From: Symbiodinium natans
Lineage: Eukaryota; Sar; Dinophyceae; Suessiales; Symbiodiniaceae
DNA length: 64,000 nt
Reading direction: 5' to 3'
NCBI GenBank assembly: GCA_905221605.1
Contig: CAJNDS010000563.1
Location: 49,088-113,087, forward strand
Below the pieces are notes generated by a model, which was not told the origin of the DNA, searched no databases, and was given only the letters and a program-made list of their open reading frames with translations. The position numbers were made by a program, and so were the translations under genes. Shown here in pieces: positions 57,001 to 61,261 of the stretch. Positions within the stretch are counted from its first letter, which is position 1, and every line of letters begins with the position of its first letter.

Positions 57001-59871
57001 CTAAACCCTAAACCCTAAACCGCTGCCGAAGGGCTGTGGTCGCCTTCAACTCCTCCAGCTCCTTCTCGTTGGCCGTCTTCGGCCTGCTCACGAAGAGCGG
57101 GGCTGGCTTCCTACATGTGTAGAAGGGTTTTTTCGGGATGCCTGTACCCTAAACCCTAAACCCTAAACCCTAAATCCTAAACCCTAAACCCTAAACCCTA
57201 AACCCTAAACCCTAAACCCTAAACCCTAAACCGGTTGAGGGCTTCGGGCTGAACAGGGCCACGACACGGCCACGGCACGAGCTCTCGTGCCTCTCGTCAT
57301 CGCCTTCTTCCTCCTCCTCCTCCTGGCCAGGCAAGCCCGAGATGCCAGGGTTTAGGGTTTAGGGTTTAGGGTTTAAGGTTTAGGGACTTTAATACACCAC
57401 GTTTCAACCTGAGCCCGCAAACCCTACACTCTAGACCATGAACCGATTTTACCCCCCCCAAGTCCTGCATCCCCAGGATCCACCGTGTTCGTTCTGAAAG
57501 TTTTGTTTTGTGGGGGGGGGGGGACGGGGACGAAGAGCTGCCACTAGATATGAATAGCAACAAGAGAAGTCGCATTTCCCCAAAATTGAATGAAAGTTAA
57601 GAAGGAAACGAGGTTCCCCAAAAAGAAAACATTCGATCATGAACGAGCAATTTGGGAAGGGAGGCTGAAAGCAGGCCGGAGGTAGTCTAGACCAAGAGTC
57701 AGGGTGTTTTTCTTATACTAGCAGTCCTTAATAGGGATTATAGTAGGGGGTACTATAGTTCCTAGAAAGTACTGTTAGTGTTAGGGGGGGAACATCCCAA
57801 CCCAAGAGTAGCGCACGAAGGAAACAAGGCTTTTGGGTTCAGGGTCCAAAAGCAACCTAGGAATAAAACGGGCGCCCTTTTTGGTTTGCAGGGGCTTATC
57901 AGGGACACCTAAACCTCAAAAAAGGGGAATCCGGGCCTACTTCGAGGTCCTAGTAACTCTAAACCCTAAACCTTAAACAAGGGGGAAACAGGCCTACTCT
58001 GGGTCTTAGTAGTCTAGGGTGCTCCGCCCAGGCCTTGAGCGACTTGACTGCCTTGGATGCTCTGGGAAGTCTTAAAGGGGTTTCGGGTCGACGGGGTCCA
58101 GGGTCTAGGGTTTAGGGTTCAGGCTTTCGGGCTTTAGGGCGTAGATAGGGCTTAAGGGTTCAGGAAGATCAGGGTTTCTGGGGTTTGGGGCGTGAACGGC
58201 AGAGCATCCCGAGAAATCCCGAGCCCTGCCCCGTCGCCCTATGTCGCTTCGGGCTTGAAAGGCTTTAAGTTTAGGGCTTGTTTCACAGACCCCGCCCCCG
58301 TGCCCCCAACGCGCGCACACACGCGGGGGACCTCGTGCCTTGTAAGTCTGATTCTACTGCAGCACGTTACCACTACTCAGGGCCTATGTTGGGGGGGGGG
58401 GAGCTCTTTTGCGCTTGGGGGTGGAGGAGATTAAGCGCCTGAAGCCCCTCAACGCCACACCCTCAGGGGCCGTGTACCTATGTAGCATACACTCGAACCT
58501 TTAAGCCACGATATCGGAACCCCTTTAGCCCTAAACCCTAAACCCTAAACCCTAAACCCTCAACCCTACTGTATACTATATGGGCACAGCGGCCCTTTGG
58601 GACAGAGGCTTGGGGCGCCGGCTTTGGCGTGTCGGGAGAGCGGGAGGATGTTCAGCTCGTCATCCACAACCAGACACCTGTTTCTACAAGTAGGGTTCAT
58701 TTGGTCCAGAAGCTCTCTGGGTCGTTGTGTTCGCCTTCCCCATTGGGCCTTGGGAAAATACGCAACATGGAGCCCGAAACAACTTGCAAGCGCACTCCCA
58801 CCTTAAACCCTAAACCCTAAACCCCGAACCCTAAACCCTAAACACTATAAACCCTAAACCCTAAGAGCGAGTTTCACAGCATCGCCGGGATCGGCGCGAA
58901 GAGCAGTCTTTGAGCGACAAAACCAGGCCTGAGAGAGCTGCGGTGGGTAGAACGTGTGAAGCCCTGGCTACGTTCGGGTTTAGGGTTTAGGGTTTAGGGT
59001 CTCGGGTCTAGGGTTTAGGGTTTAGGGATAGACCCTGTCAAAAAAGGTGCCTGTTTAAGAGAGCTGGGAGGGGGCTGAGAAGGGTTCCCTTTTCAGGGTC
59101 CCCCTTATATTATCCTACCTAGGATACGGCAATTGAACAAACCAGGAGAACACACAACAACAAAACATTTCCCGGGCGGTGGGGAAATACCAGGATGGGC
59201 CATTATACCCTATAACTCCTAAAAAAACTGCCCTTTATAGGGTATATCGGGATTACAGGGCCCAGTAGCCCATCCTGGAAGGGTGTGTAAACCCTAAACC
59301 CTATAGACCCTACACCCTAGACCCTAAACCCACCCCCCCCCCCTTAACCTTTGTCTAAGAGCCGAGGGGCGTTCGTTAAACCTCGGCTCGGTGTCGATGT
59401 GAGTCTCGGTGCGCAGGTTGTGGTGCCTGCCGCGCTGCGATTTAGGGTTTAGGGTTTAGGGTTTCCGGGTGCTAGGGTTTAGGGCTTAAGGGTTTAAGGG
59501 TTTAAGGGTTTGAGGGTTTGAGGGTTTAAGGGTTTAAGGGTTTAAGGGTTTCGGGTTGCCTGGGCCTTGTGAGGGCAAGGCTGCGATTGGGGGGCTTAGG
59601 AATCTTAGGGTCTTTGGGGTTTTTTGGGGGGCTGTTTGACGTTCGATTTTCGGGCTTATAAGTCTCCAAGAGCCCTAAGACCTTATGAACCCACCCACAT
59701 ATGTGCGGGGTTCCCTTATTGGGGTCCTTGTTTTAAGGGATCCTACTATTATTTTCGAAACCCCACCATAAATGACTCCTTCGGCATCCTCCGTGCCCCC
59801 AAAAACACGGCTGGGGCGACGCGTCCATGGCGAGATTGTAGAGCTGCTTCAGTGAGTCCATGGTGCGGAGC
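17182..59871 (-). CDS. NAT10: RNA cytidine acetyltransferase NAT10/Kre33 homologue, 52 micro-exons, 5' end outside the mapped exons
   Basis: NAT10/Kre33 makes N4-acetylcytidine in 18S rRNA and tRNA with acetyl-CoA and ATP, acts in the nucleolus and is needed for 40S ribosome assembly (family knowledge). Seen here: 52 short islands on the minus strand, each flanked by AG acceptors and GT/GC/GA donors, which follow the NAT10 protein in order. All phases fit. The summed exon length is 2452 nt, giving 816 residues plus TGA without internal stop. Landmarks are DDELNILP, the Walker A GRGKSAA split between two exons, Walker B DEAAAIP, NGYEGTGRALSLK, HYKNSPNDL, the acetyl-CoA loop QRKGYAS, GEHSC and a lysine-rich C-terminus. 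About the first 150 residues are missing and probably lie upstream. Another gene lies inside the intron 50522-53887. Introns average about 0.8 kb. I compared with the human and yeast proteins from memory; individual exon edges may slide by a few bases where intron flanks are duplicated. Confidence 0.93.
18780..18825 (-). CDS. NAT10: NAT10 exon w51
   Basis: Reads AKCRLDGKLNKLSSL(G), aligning to EKHKKEVGKLKSMDL. GT donor; phase fits the terminal exon. Confidence 0.7.
19082..19390. repeat. Inverted pair of telomere-like tracts
   Basis: TTTAGGG/TCTAGGG at 19082-19160 and CCCTAAA/CCCTAGA at 19306-19390. The TCTAGGG variants are mirrored as CCCTAGA, so the two tracts look like inverted copies. Confidence 0.9.
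19396..19449 (-). CDS. NAT10: NAT10 exon w50
   Basis: Reads VVAGGSFVKESLKCEARE, weak match in the C-terminal domain, placed by phase. GT donor reads GTTTAAG, directly continuing into a TTTAGGG tract on the sense strand. Confidence 0.7.
21060..21107 (-). CDS. NAT10: NAT10 exon w49
   Basis: Reads AMHKLSNHCRALLERQ, aligning to IIRKVVKLFNEVQEKAIEEQ. Its acceptor (GGAG|GC) is only about 10 nt from the end of the cassette element. Confidence 0.85.
21119..23244 (-). mobile_element. Cassette element copy 1 with 65-bp satellite cargo
   Basis: Bounded by ATAGAAATTGTA (21119-21130) and its exact complement TACAATTTCTAT (23233-23244). Read on the minus strand it has a left arm (GTGTTTCATTACGA, then about 130 bp), the 65-bp satellite, a GGTCAAAACCCC-type array and the right end. 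It sits in the NAT10 intron w48/w49. Confidence 0.88.
21310..23115 (+). repeat. 65-bp satellite array
   Basis: About 27 units of a roughly 65-bp repeat (TTGGGTCGGGATGTGATCAG ... GCAGCCAAGGAGCC), with some truncated units and one poly-C expansion near 22960. Confidence 0.95.
23483..23808 (-). repeat. CCCTAAA tracts flanking a short island
   Basis: 23483-23575 and 23669-23808, about 12 and 19 units, next to NAT10 exon w48. Confidence 0.95.
23857..23910 (-). CDS. NAT10: NAT10 exon w48
   Basis: Reads VAQDFNAPASQLLALFNK, matching EIELPSGQLMGLFNR. GC donor. The next intron holds a complete cassette element. Confidence 0.95.
24000..27150. other. Long NAT10 intron w47/w48 with unassigned islands
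   Basis: GC-rich islands at 25601-25855, 25900-26506 and 26640-27000 have open frames (e.g. + 25985-26506 and + 26646-26999 with a hydrophobic stretch), no recognised domain. A second nested gene is possible but unproven. Confidence 0.35.
27207..27259 (-). CDS. NAT10: NAT10 exon w47
   Basis: Reads AILVAIGCQHRTFDEAA, matching ALLLGIGLQHKSVDQLE. GT donor. Confidence 0.93.
27562..27583 (-). CDS. NAT10: NAT10 exon w46 (22 nt)
   Basis: Reads VRLSTLQ(C), matching LALSAAQS. Placed by phase and order. Confidence 0.75.
28173..28215 (-). CDS. NAT10: NAT10 exon w45
   Basis: Reads PTLATLFLSRRMPE, matching AISRIYFLNQLGD. CAG|T acceptor; GT donor. Confidence 0.85.
28575..28631 (-). CDS. NAT10: NAT10 exon w44
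   Basis: Reads LEQYGKNLVEYALVLDIV(P), matching LEMYSRNMVDYHLIMDMIP. GC donor. Confidence 0.94.
28645..28775 (+). repeat. TTTAGGG/CTTAGGG tract
   Basis: Begins about 15 nt beyond the acceptor side of NAT10 exon w44. Confidence 0.95.
29223..29297 (-). CDS. NAT10: NAT10 exon w43
   Basis: Reads SPVEIQQPLTAAS then LLQFLSRDDIH(R), matching LSREELEALFLPYDLKR. GC donor. Confidence 0.85.
30288..30335 (-). CDS. NAT10: NAT10 exon w42
   Basis: Reads PFSKHPTRLALSVVD(P), matching QFSTFSPSLALNIIQ. GC donor. Confidence 0.82.
30895..31012. repeat. Dispersed 115-bp repeat, copy 1
   Basis: Shares CCCAATAARCCCAAAAAGGC and TAAAGTTACAGTAAAGCACC with 37268-37386, plus a shared GCTTGGCTGCACT start. Confidence 0.85.
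31075..31130 (-). CDS. NAT10: NAT10 exon w41
   Basis: Reads VIDHFVADFRLRFLRLLQ(G), matching FWKDFRRRFLALLSY. GT donor. Confidence 0.9.
31705..31823. mobile_element. MITE-like element, GTAGGGGCCCC family
   Basis: GGGGGCCCCCTCACTATACTAG ... GTGCCCCTACATGTAC; NAT10 intron w40/w41. Confidence 0.7.
32056..32151 (-). CDS. NAT10: NAT10 exon w40 (longest, 96 nt)
   Basis: Reads GLHPTSARGEHSCILLRTL then APLEGDARAEPVA, matching TGEHSCIMLKTL. GC donor. Confidence 0.92.
32157..32320 (+). repeat. TTTAGGG-like tract
   Basis: Degenerate GGGTTTAGGG/GGGTTTGGGG units beside exon w40. Confidence 0.9.
33046..33088 (-). CDS. NAT10: NAT10 exon w39
   Basis: Reads FWRRSGFRPVYLCR, matching FWKRAGFVPVYLRQ. GC donor. 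Confidence 0.93.
33447..33525 (-). repeat. CCCTAAA tract
   Basis: About 11 units in a NAT10 intron. Confidence 0.97.
34478..34515 (-). CDS. NAT10: NAT10 exon w38
   Basis: Reads VGTSFGLTYELF(E), matching LGVSYGLTPRLLK. GC donor. Confidence 0.92.
34738..34776 (-). CDS. NAT10: NAT10 exon w37
   Basis: Reads ATAEVPPPYDLDY, aligning to NERPAERLDYL. GC donor. Confidence 0.75.
35242..35277 (-). CDS. NAT10: NAT10 exon w36
   Basis: Reads ELAPREVPPLLE, matching VITPRKDLPPLLL. GC donor. Confidence 0.88.
36519..36702 (+). repeat. Two TTTAGGG tracts
   Basis: 36519-36585 and 36661-36702 flank a 75-bp GC-rich island of unknown nature. Confidence 0.95.
37268..37386. repeat. Dispersed 115-bp repeat, copy 2
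   Basis: Direct-orientation copy of 30895-31012; both are in NAT10 introns. Confidence 0.85.
37639..37680 (-). CDS. NAT10: NAT10 exon w35
   Basis: Reads AWFEQKTRGGASFG, aligning near QMYYEGRFP. The 3' edge is chosen at a GA donor so that phase fits w36; an additional exon before w36 is possible. Confidence 0.7.
37963..37994 (-). CDS. NAT10: NAT10 exon w34
   Basis: Reads (G)YASEAVKQMI, matching GYGSRALQLLQ, the end of the acetyl-CoA loop. GT donor. Confidence 0.92.
38197..38262 (-). CDS. NAT10: NAT10 exon w33 (acetyl-CoA loop begins)
   Basis: Reads FGQLSGARIVRIATHPSLQR then K(G), matching GLSGGRVVRIAVHPDYQGMG, the GNAT motif A strand and loop. GC donor. Confidence 0.95.
38769..38800 (-). 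CDS. NAT10: NAT10 exon w32
   Basis: Reads WTLTQHFLHD(G), matching WTVSEQFQDPD. GC donor. Confidence 0.88.
39026..39127 (+). mobile_element. Diverged copy of the CTTAG-ended element
   Basis: 102 bp, begins CTTGGTTGTCCAG and ends CTACTCTACTACTAAG; no clear target duplication. Lies in a NAT10 intron. Confidence 0.75.
39443..39486 (-). CDS. NAT10: NAT10 exon w31
   Basis: Reads ASLKRGLRPSGDLI(P), matching NSLSRGKKASGDLIP. GT donor. Confidence 0.94.
39963..40002 (-). CDS. NAT10: NAT10 exon w30
   Basis: Reads ICMEGALSQESVK, matching VCLEGEISRQSIL. GC donor. Confidence 0.92.
40637..40699 (-). CDS. NAT10: NAT10 exon w29
   Basis: Reads LPPIDAGSETAELPEVLVAI(Q), matching LPPVPPTQNALPEVLAVIQ. GA donor. 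Confidence 0.94.
40720..40880 (+). repeat. TTTAGGG tract with TTGAGGG block
   Basis: Nine successive GGGTTGA units (about 40755-40815) lie inside GGGTTTA units. Confidence 0.96.
40893..41030. repeat. 46-47-bp tandem repeat, three units
   Basis: CCGCAARAAACCCTCTYAAT then GATTAGAATATGTAGGGT, three copies adjoining a telomere-like tract. Confidence 0.9.
41200..41300. mobile_element. Hairpin MITE, AACAGTCCTT family
   Basis: TATACTAACAGTCCTTAACAGGGATT followed by an imperfect complement (ACTATTAAAGACTTGCTAG). Confidence 0.6.
41450..41519 (-). CDS. NAT10: NAT10 exon w28
   Basis: Reads (S)HYKNSPNDLLLMADAPAHH and then LLV, matching SHYKNSPNDLQMLSDAPAHH. First exon I recognised; GC donor. Confidence 0.97.
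41757..41805 (-). CDS. NAT10: NAT10 exon w27
   Basis: Reads EASEKFLFKMMSLFVS(S), matching KASEVFLQRLMALYVAS. GC donor. Confidence 0.93.
42212..42331. repeat. Dispersed repeat with ATATACACTCACC
   Basis: TATATTTCTTGTACCCCCAA... ATATACACTCACC ... TAAACCCTGCTTCATAT; copy of 44016-44105 with an internal duplication. Confidence 0.8.
42349..42394 (-). CDS. NAT10: NAT10 exon w26
   Basis: Reads CSLFLVNRDALFSYH, matching CELYYVNRDTLFCYH. Unusual CAG|A acceptor; GC donor. Confidence 0.93.
42671..42757 (-). repeat. CCCTAAA tract
   Basis: About 12 perfect units. Confidence 0.97.
43149..43189 (-). CDS. NAT10: NAT10 exon w25
   Basis: Reads VPKLRMSSLPLPA(E), matching ITRIVSGCPLPEA. GC donor. Confidence 0.85.
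43205..43600 (+). repeat. Long degenerate TTTAGGG region
   Basis: Mixed GGGTTTAGGG, GGGGTATA and GGTGCATAGGG variants. Confidence 0.9.
44016..44105. repeat. Dispersed repeat with ATATACACTCACC, copy 2
   Basis: Same sequence without the internal duplication; NAT10 intron w24/w25 side. Confidence 0.8.
44153..44191 (-). CDS. NAT10: NAT10 exon w24
   Basis: Reads AWLGQLLCLDAAQ, matching KWLNDLLCLDCLN. The donor could also be three or six bases earlier. Confidence 0.88.
44537..44572 (-). CDS. NAT10: NAT10 exon w23
   Basis: Reads EPIRYAPGDPVE, matching ESIRYAPGDAVE. GC donor. Confidence 0.94.
45192..45232 (-). CDS. NAT10: NAT10 exon w22
   Basis: Reads PTGDRTLRELSLE, matching ASARTLYEVSLQ. GC donor. 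Confidence 0.88.
45268..45378 (-). repeat. CCCTAAA tract
   Basis: About 15 units, between exons w21 and w22. Confidence 0.97.
45452..45491 (-). CDS. NAT10: NAT10 exon w21
   Basis: Reads DLKTGKGIGNAKK(G) in the variable part after SLKLI. Placed by order and phase. Confidence 0.75.
45677..45711 (-). CDS. NAT10: NAT10 exon w20
   Basis: Reads (G)TGRALSLKLIE, matching GTGRSLSLKLIQ. GA donor, next exon starts GA. Confidence 0.9.
45740..45843 (+). mobile_element. Copy of the CTTAG-ended element
   Basis: 104 bp, ends CTTAGTTGT/CTACTGAG, flanked by a perfect AGCT duplication. Lies in the NAT10 intron between w19 and w20. Confidence 0.85.
46016..46059 (-). CDS. NAT10: NAT10 exon w19
   Basis: Reads PYLVLLASTVNGYE(G), matching PYLVFMASTINGYEG. 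GT donor. The next intron holds a copy of the 108-bp inverted-repeat element. Confidence 0.95.
46245..46271 (-). CDS. NAT10: NAT10 exon w18
   Basis: Reads LPIVKKLL(G), matching LPLVKSLLG. Acceptor reads CCCTTTAG|G, so the 3' splice site is telomere-repeat-like; GT donor. Confidence 0.88.
47071..47108 (-). CDS. NAT10: NAT10 exon w17 (Walker B)
   Basis: Reads AELLVVDEAAAI(P), matching AELVVIDEAAAIP, the helicase Walker B. G|C-type donor splits the Pro codon. Confidence 0.95.
47165..47335 (+). repeat. Degenerate TTTAGGG/TTTGGGG tract
   Basis: Starts about 55 nt upstream (sense) of Walker B exon w17. Confidence 0.93.
47514..47570 (-). CDS. NAT10: NAT10 exon w16
   Basis: Reads DHRQTVQYISPSDWQHLAQ, matching EHRQTIQYIHPADAVKLGQ. 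GC donor. Confidence 0.94.
47972..47998 (-). CDS. NAT10: NAT10 exon w15
   Basis: Reads ALVRVNVFK, matching AVIRVNVFR. GA donor; next exon starts GA. Confidence 0.88.
48232..48282 (-). CDS. NAT10: NAT10 exon w14
   Basis: Reads EHQQYELVQAENPELNK, matching EHLDYEIIQSLNPEFNK. GC donor. Confidence 0.93.
48826..48915. repeat. Dispersed repeat with GGGTACCRCTGG, copy 2
   Basis: Shares GGGTTGGTTACTT and AAAGGGTACCACTGG with 7372-7466. Confidence 0.75.
48988..49046 (-). CDS. NAT10: NAT10 exon w13
   Basis: Reads TLFEFILKGFDALGMKEMQ, matching TLFEFVFKGFDALQYQE. GT donor; a TTTAGGG tract (sense orientation) starts about 15 nt into the intron. Confidence 0.94.
49310..49331 (-). CDS. NAT10: NAT10 exon w12 (22 nt)
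   Basis: Reads APSPENL(S), matching SPSPDNLH. GC donor. A dispersed 'GTACCRCTGG' repeat copy begins a few bases into the intron. Confidence 0.88.
49389..49556 (-). repeat. CCCTATAAA / CCCTGTAAA array
   Basis: About 16 nine-base units, a longer variant of the telomere-like heptamer; produces a false NPINPI open frame. Confidence 0.95.
49745..49811 (-). CDS. NAT10: NAT10 exon w11 (second half of Walker A)
   Basis: Reads SAAMGLGIAAAVAYGYSNIF then VT, matching SAALGLAIAGAVAFGYSNIFVT. GC donor ACG|GC. Confidence 0.96.
50489..50521 (-). CDS. NAT10: NAT10 exon w10 (first half of Walker A)
   Basis: Reads (T)MALTAARGRG(K), matching TVALTAARGRGK. Only 33 nt; the P-loop Lys codon is split AA|G by the GT-AG intron. 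Confidence 0.94.
51098..53612 (-). CDS. PAN/Apple-like domain, repeat-coil, single-pass membrane protein
   Basis: Three exons: 53612-51558, 51419-51283, 51170-51098; 754 residues, all phases fit, TAA stop. An ATG 26 codons upstream (53690) is in frame, but the one at 53612 starts directly with a signal peptide (MIRGVCVLLALHGGAA). Then comes a cysteine-rich PAN/Apple-like module (C-x-K-K-G-V-T-Y-V ... M-C-Q-M-A-C ... C-K-H-F-S-W ... G-A-C-N-L), then about 450 residues of 11-residue-type repeats (SDLSQKA, QANQ, GQDLTQ), amphipathic and LEA/apolipoprotein-like. A transmembrane helix (GVIGGIAGALALAGGAYYF) is followed by KKKKKKSKR and a Q/Y/P-rich tail. Intron 1 is GT-AG, 138 nt; intron 2 is a GC-AG mobile element. 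The gene sits inside a NAT10 intron on the same strand. Function unknown; surface adhesion or matrix is a guess. Confidence 0.85.
51171..51282 (-). mobile_element. 108-bp CTTAG-ended element acting as GC-AG intron (introner-like)
   Basis: Element 51171-51278 begins CTTAGTTGT and ends ACTACTAAG, flanked by the 4-bp duplication GGGC (51167-51170 and 51279-51282). On the coding strand the first GCCC copy supplies a GC donor and the terminal CTAAG supplies the AG acceptor. Removal restores ...AAAYQ|PVSYQGSYQVPG... in frame. Without removal the frame shifts. Confidence 0.85.
53888..53943 (-). CDS. NAT10: NAT10 exon w9
   Basis: Reads AKAVMSFVDAISEKSLNR(T), matching AKAVLKFIEGISEKTLRST. GT donor. 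The following intron contains the PAN-domain gene. Confidence 0.95.
53970..54165 (+). repeat. (CT)n then TCTAGGGG array
   Basis: CT dinucleotide run 53970-54010, then about 13 GGGGTCTA octamers, GGGTCTA and finally GGGTTTA units. Confidence 0.97.
54763..54865. mobile_element. Hairpin MITE, AACAGTCCTT family
   Basis: Almost perfect palindrome: TTGGGATGTTCCCC ... GGGGAACATCCCAA with CAGTCCTTCATAGGGACTAT and its complement inside. Confidence 0.85.
54963..55016 (-). CDS. NAT10: NAT10 exon w8
   Basis: Reads ADAMPLGPIVAASRTLDQ, matching TQPVGVLVDCCKTLDQ. Phase 0 on both sides; AG|GC at both junctions. Confidence 0.9.
55303..55402. mobile_element. MITE-like element, CCAGGATGGGCT family
   Basis: Right end TAATAGCCCATCCTGG, left end diverged (GGTAGGGGGGCTATTA). 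Confidence 0.5.
55699..55830. mobile_element. MITE-like element, GTAGGGGCCCC family
   Basis: Best inverted ends: CATGTAGGGGCCCCC and GGGGGCCCCTACATG. Confidence 0.8.
55862..55960 (-). repeat. CCCTAAA tract
   Basis: Adjoins the 62-bp array. Confidence 0.96.
55985..56795. repeat. 62-bp tandem array with duplicated tail
   Basis: Unit AGCACCAATTGGAGAATTTG then ATCCATTTYGRCCCCTC, period 62. Two blocks (55985-56270, 56385-56735), each followed by the same tail (GGGAGGCTTCGTGG-GGGTACCCCAGGATTC; CCAGTTAGTTTTA). Confidence 0.95.
56953..57233 (-). repeat. CCCTAAA tracts flanking exon w7
   Basis: 56953-57020 and 57146-57233, either side of exon w7; sense-strand TTTAGGG. Confidence 0.96.
57044..57110 (-). 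CDS. NAT10: NAT10 exon w7
   Basis: Reads KPAPLFVSRPK then TANEKELEELK, aligning to the LELRELK helix of human NAT10. TAG|G acceptor, GC donor. Confidence 0.82.
57291..57322 (-). CDS. NAT10: NAT10 exon w6 (acidic linker)
   Basis: Reads EEEEEEGDDE(R), an acidic linker ahead of the conserved ELxELK helix. Phase fits both neighbours; GC donor. Confidence 0.6.
57703..57800. mobile_element. Hairpin MITE, AACAGTCCTT family
   Basis: CTTATACTAGCAGTCCTTAATAGGG ... CTGTTAGTGTTAGGGGGGGAACATCCCAA. Confidence 0.7.
58025..58051 (-). CDS. NAT10: NAT10 exon w5
   Basis: Reads AVKSLKAWA. Variable linker, placed by order and phase; GA donor, and the next exon also starts with GA. Less certain than its neighbours. 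Confidence 0.55.
58623..58677 (-). CDS. NAT10: NAT10 exon w4
   Basis: Reads CLVVDDELNILPLSRHAK, matching CLVIDDQLNILPISSH. One of the most diagnostic exons. GC donor. Confidence 0.93.
58898..58928 (-). CDS. NAT10: NAT10 exon w3
   Basis: Reads LVLSLKDCS(S), matching FILSLASCKK. Acceptor CTCAG|GC; GC donor. Confidence 0.82.
59190..59278. mobile_element. MITE-like element, CCAGGATGGGCT family
   Basis: Inverted ends CCAGGATGGGCCATTA and AGTAGCCCATCCTGG; 89 bp, in the NAT10 intron w2/w3 side. Confidence 0.7.
59371..59426 (-). CDS. NAT10: NAT10 exon w2
   Basis: Reads HHNLRTETHIDTEPRFNE(R), matching HSRYRTEAHQDVVGRFNER. Acceptor CAG|G; GC donor. The split Arg codon is completed by the next exon. 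Confidence 0.88.
59821..59871 (-). CDS. NAT10: NAT10 exon w1
   Basis: Reads (L)LRTMDSLKQLYNLAMD(A), matching NAT10 LLRTMNSLKQLYTMTMD. Acceptor CAG|G, donor GT. First exon I could find; upstream exons are not visible before the cassette repeats. Confidence 0.88.
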
Positions 59872-59881
59872 CTGGCTCATG

Positions 59882-61060
59882 GTTCATGAATAAGTAAAGG
59901 ATATTTTGATTGATGCTTATTGCAAATATAAAGTACACCTATAGGCCCCCCCCCCCCCCTGCTAGAGTAACTGTAGTTAAGGGAATCATAGCCTGAGTAG
60001 TAAGGCTTAGAACCCAAATAAGGGCTCTTACCCCGTTTTTAACTAGGGGCCCCTACATGCAGGGCAATCTTCATGGCCCTTATACGTTTTAGAGGTGAGG
60101 GTCATCAGGGTTGCGTACACACTTCGGGCGATGGGGCAAGAGGGTTTAGGGTCACGAGTCATAGGGGGGTAGGGTTTGCGGTTCGAGAATAACCCTAAAC
60201 CCTAAACCCTAAGCCCTGCTTCATGTGGATGTACGTTTCGCTCAGGAGCGCCTCTTCGCTATTGGAGCCGCGCCAAGCAAACCTTGAAGGTGACAGTGAC
60301 CAAGCGTCAGGGAAAAGCCCCTTCGACTCAGCGCCGAAAGGACGCTGGAAGGACGCTGGACAAGTACACTAGTCATCCTTCTACAGCTTGGCCGACTTCT
60401 GAAATCCGTTTTAACTTTTAAGATCATTATTGTCGTGTCTACAAAAACCCATTCTCAATCCGTATTGTAGTTTCTACAAAATCTTATTTAGGATCCTTTA
60501 TTGTAGTTTCTACAAAAACCCAAAAAGGTTAAAAAGTCTTTAAGAGCCAGCCAGAAGACAGCCAAGACAGGGTGCGCTGCAGGTAACTGATACCTGAGCG
60601 GCACATCCAGAAAGCGTTTGCCTTGGAGCAAGCCGCTTGCAGTCGAAAACTCGGGTCCAAACTCACAGTAATGTATCCCGCTCACTTAAAGCGGCAGATT
60701 GGCATTCCGCGACATGGGCCCAGCCTGGCAGAGAAGCGGAAATCCGGCTGGGGGGGGCCTCTTGTGTTTGCCCGGGAGCCCCACATCCAAAAAGCAAGCT
60801 TCAACATCAACATCTATGTAAAAGAAGGCCCTGCCCCACCAGACCCTAAAAACTTAGACGGGCCATTAGACGGGGATGAACTGAACGTTAACCCTTAAAT
60901 GGGGAAGGGTCATGTACCGTATACTAAGTTCCTTTGGTCCACTTACCAGGATGGGCTATTGGGCTATCTCATCCCCCTAAAGGGCCTTTTTGGGGGATTG
61001 GTATAATACCCCTAAACCCTAAACCCTAAACCCTAAACCCTAAACCCTAAACCCTAAACC
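59882..61060. other. Upstream NAT10 intron, no exon found
   Basis: Expected exons for the N-terminal part (e.g. VETVEGGGLVVI) were searched for on the minus strand and not found; contains MITE-like copies. Confidence 0.5.
59941..60061. mobile_element. MITE-like element, GTAGGGGCCCC family
   Basis: ATAGGCCCCC..CTGCTAGAGTAACTGTAGTTAAGG ... GGGGCCCCTACATGC; left end expanded to poly-C. Confidence 0.7.
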
Positions 61061-61261
61061 CTCAAGGCCAGGATAAATAGAAATTGTAAGTGTTTCATTA
61101 CGAGCAGCTCGTGTAATAATCCTTCATCCTTCACAGTGCCGAAAATTTTACCCAAAACCCAACTTTCAGGCCACAAACAAAAAACCTGAACAGCCCGAAC
61201 CCCCCACAACCCTTCCAAACCCCAGCAGGCCCCCGCCCCCAGCCCGCACCCCCCAAGCCAA

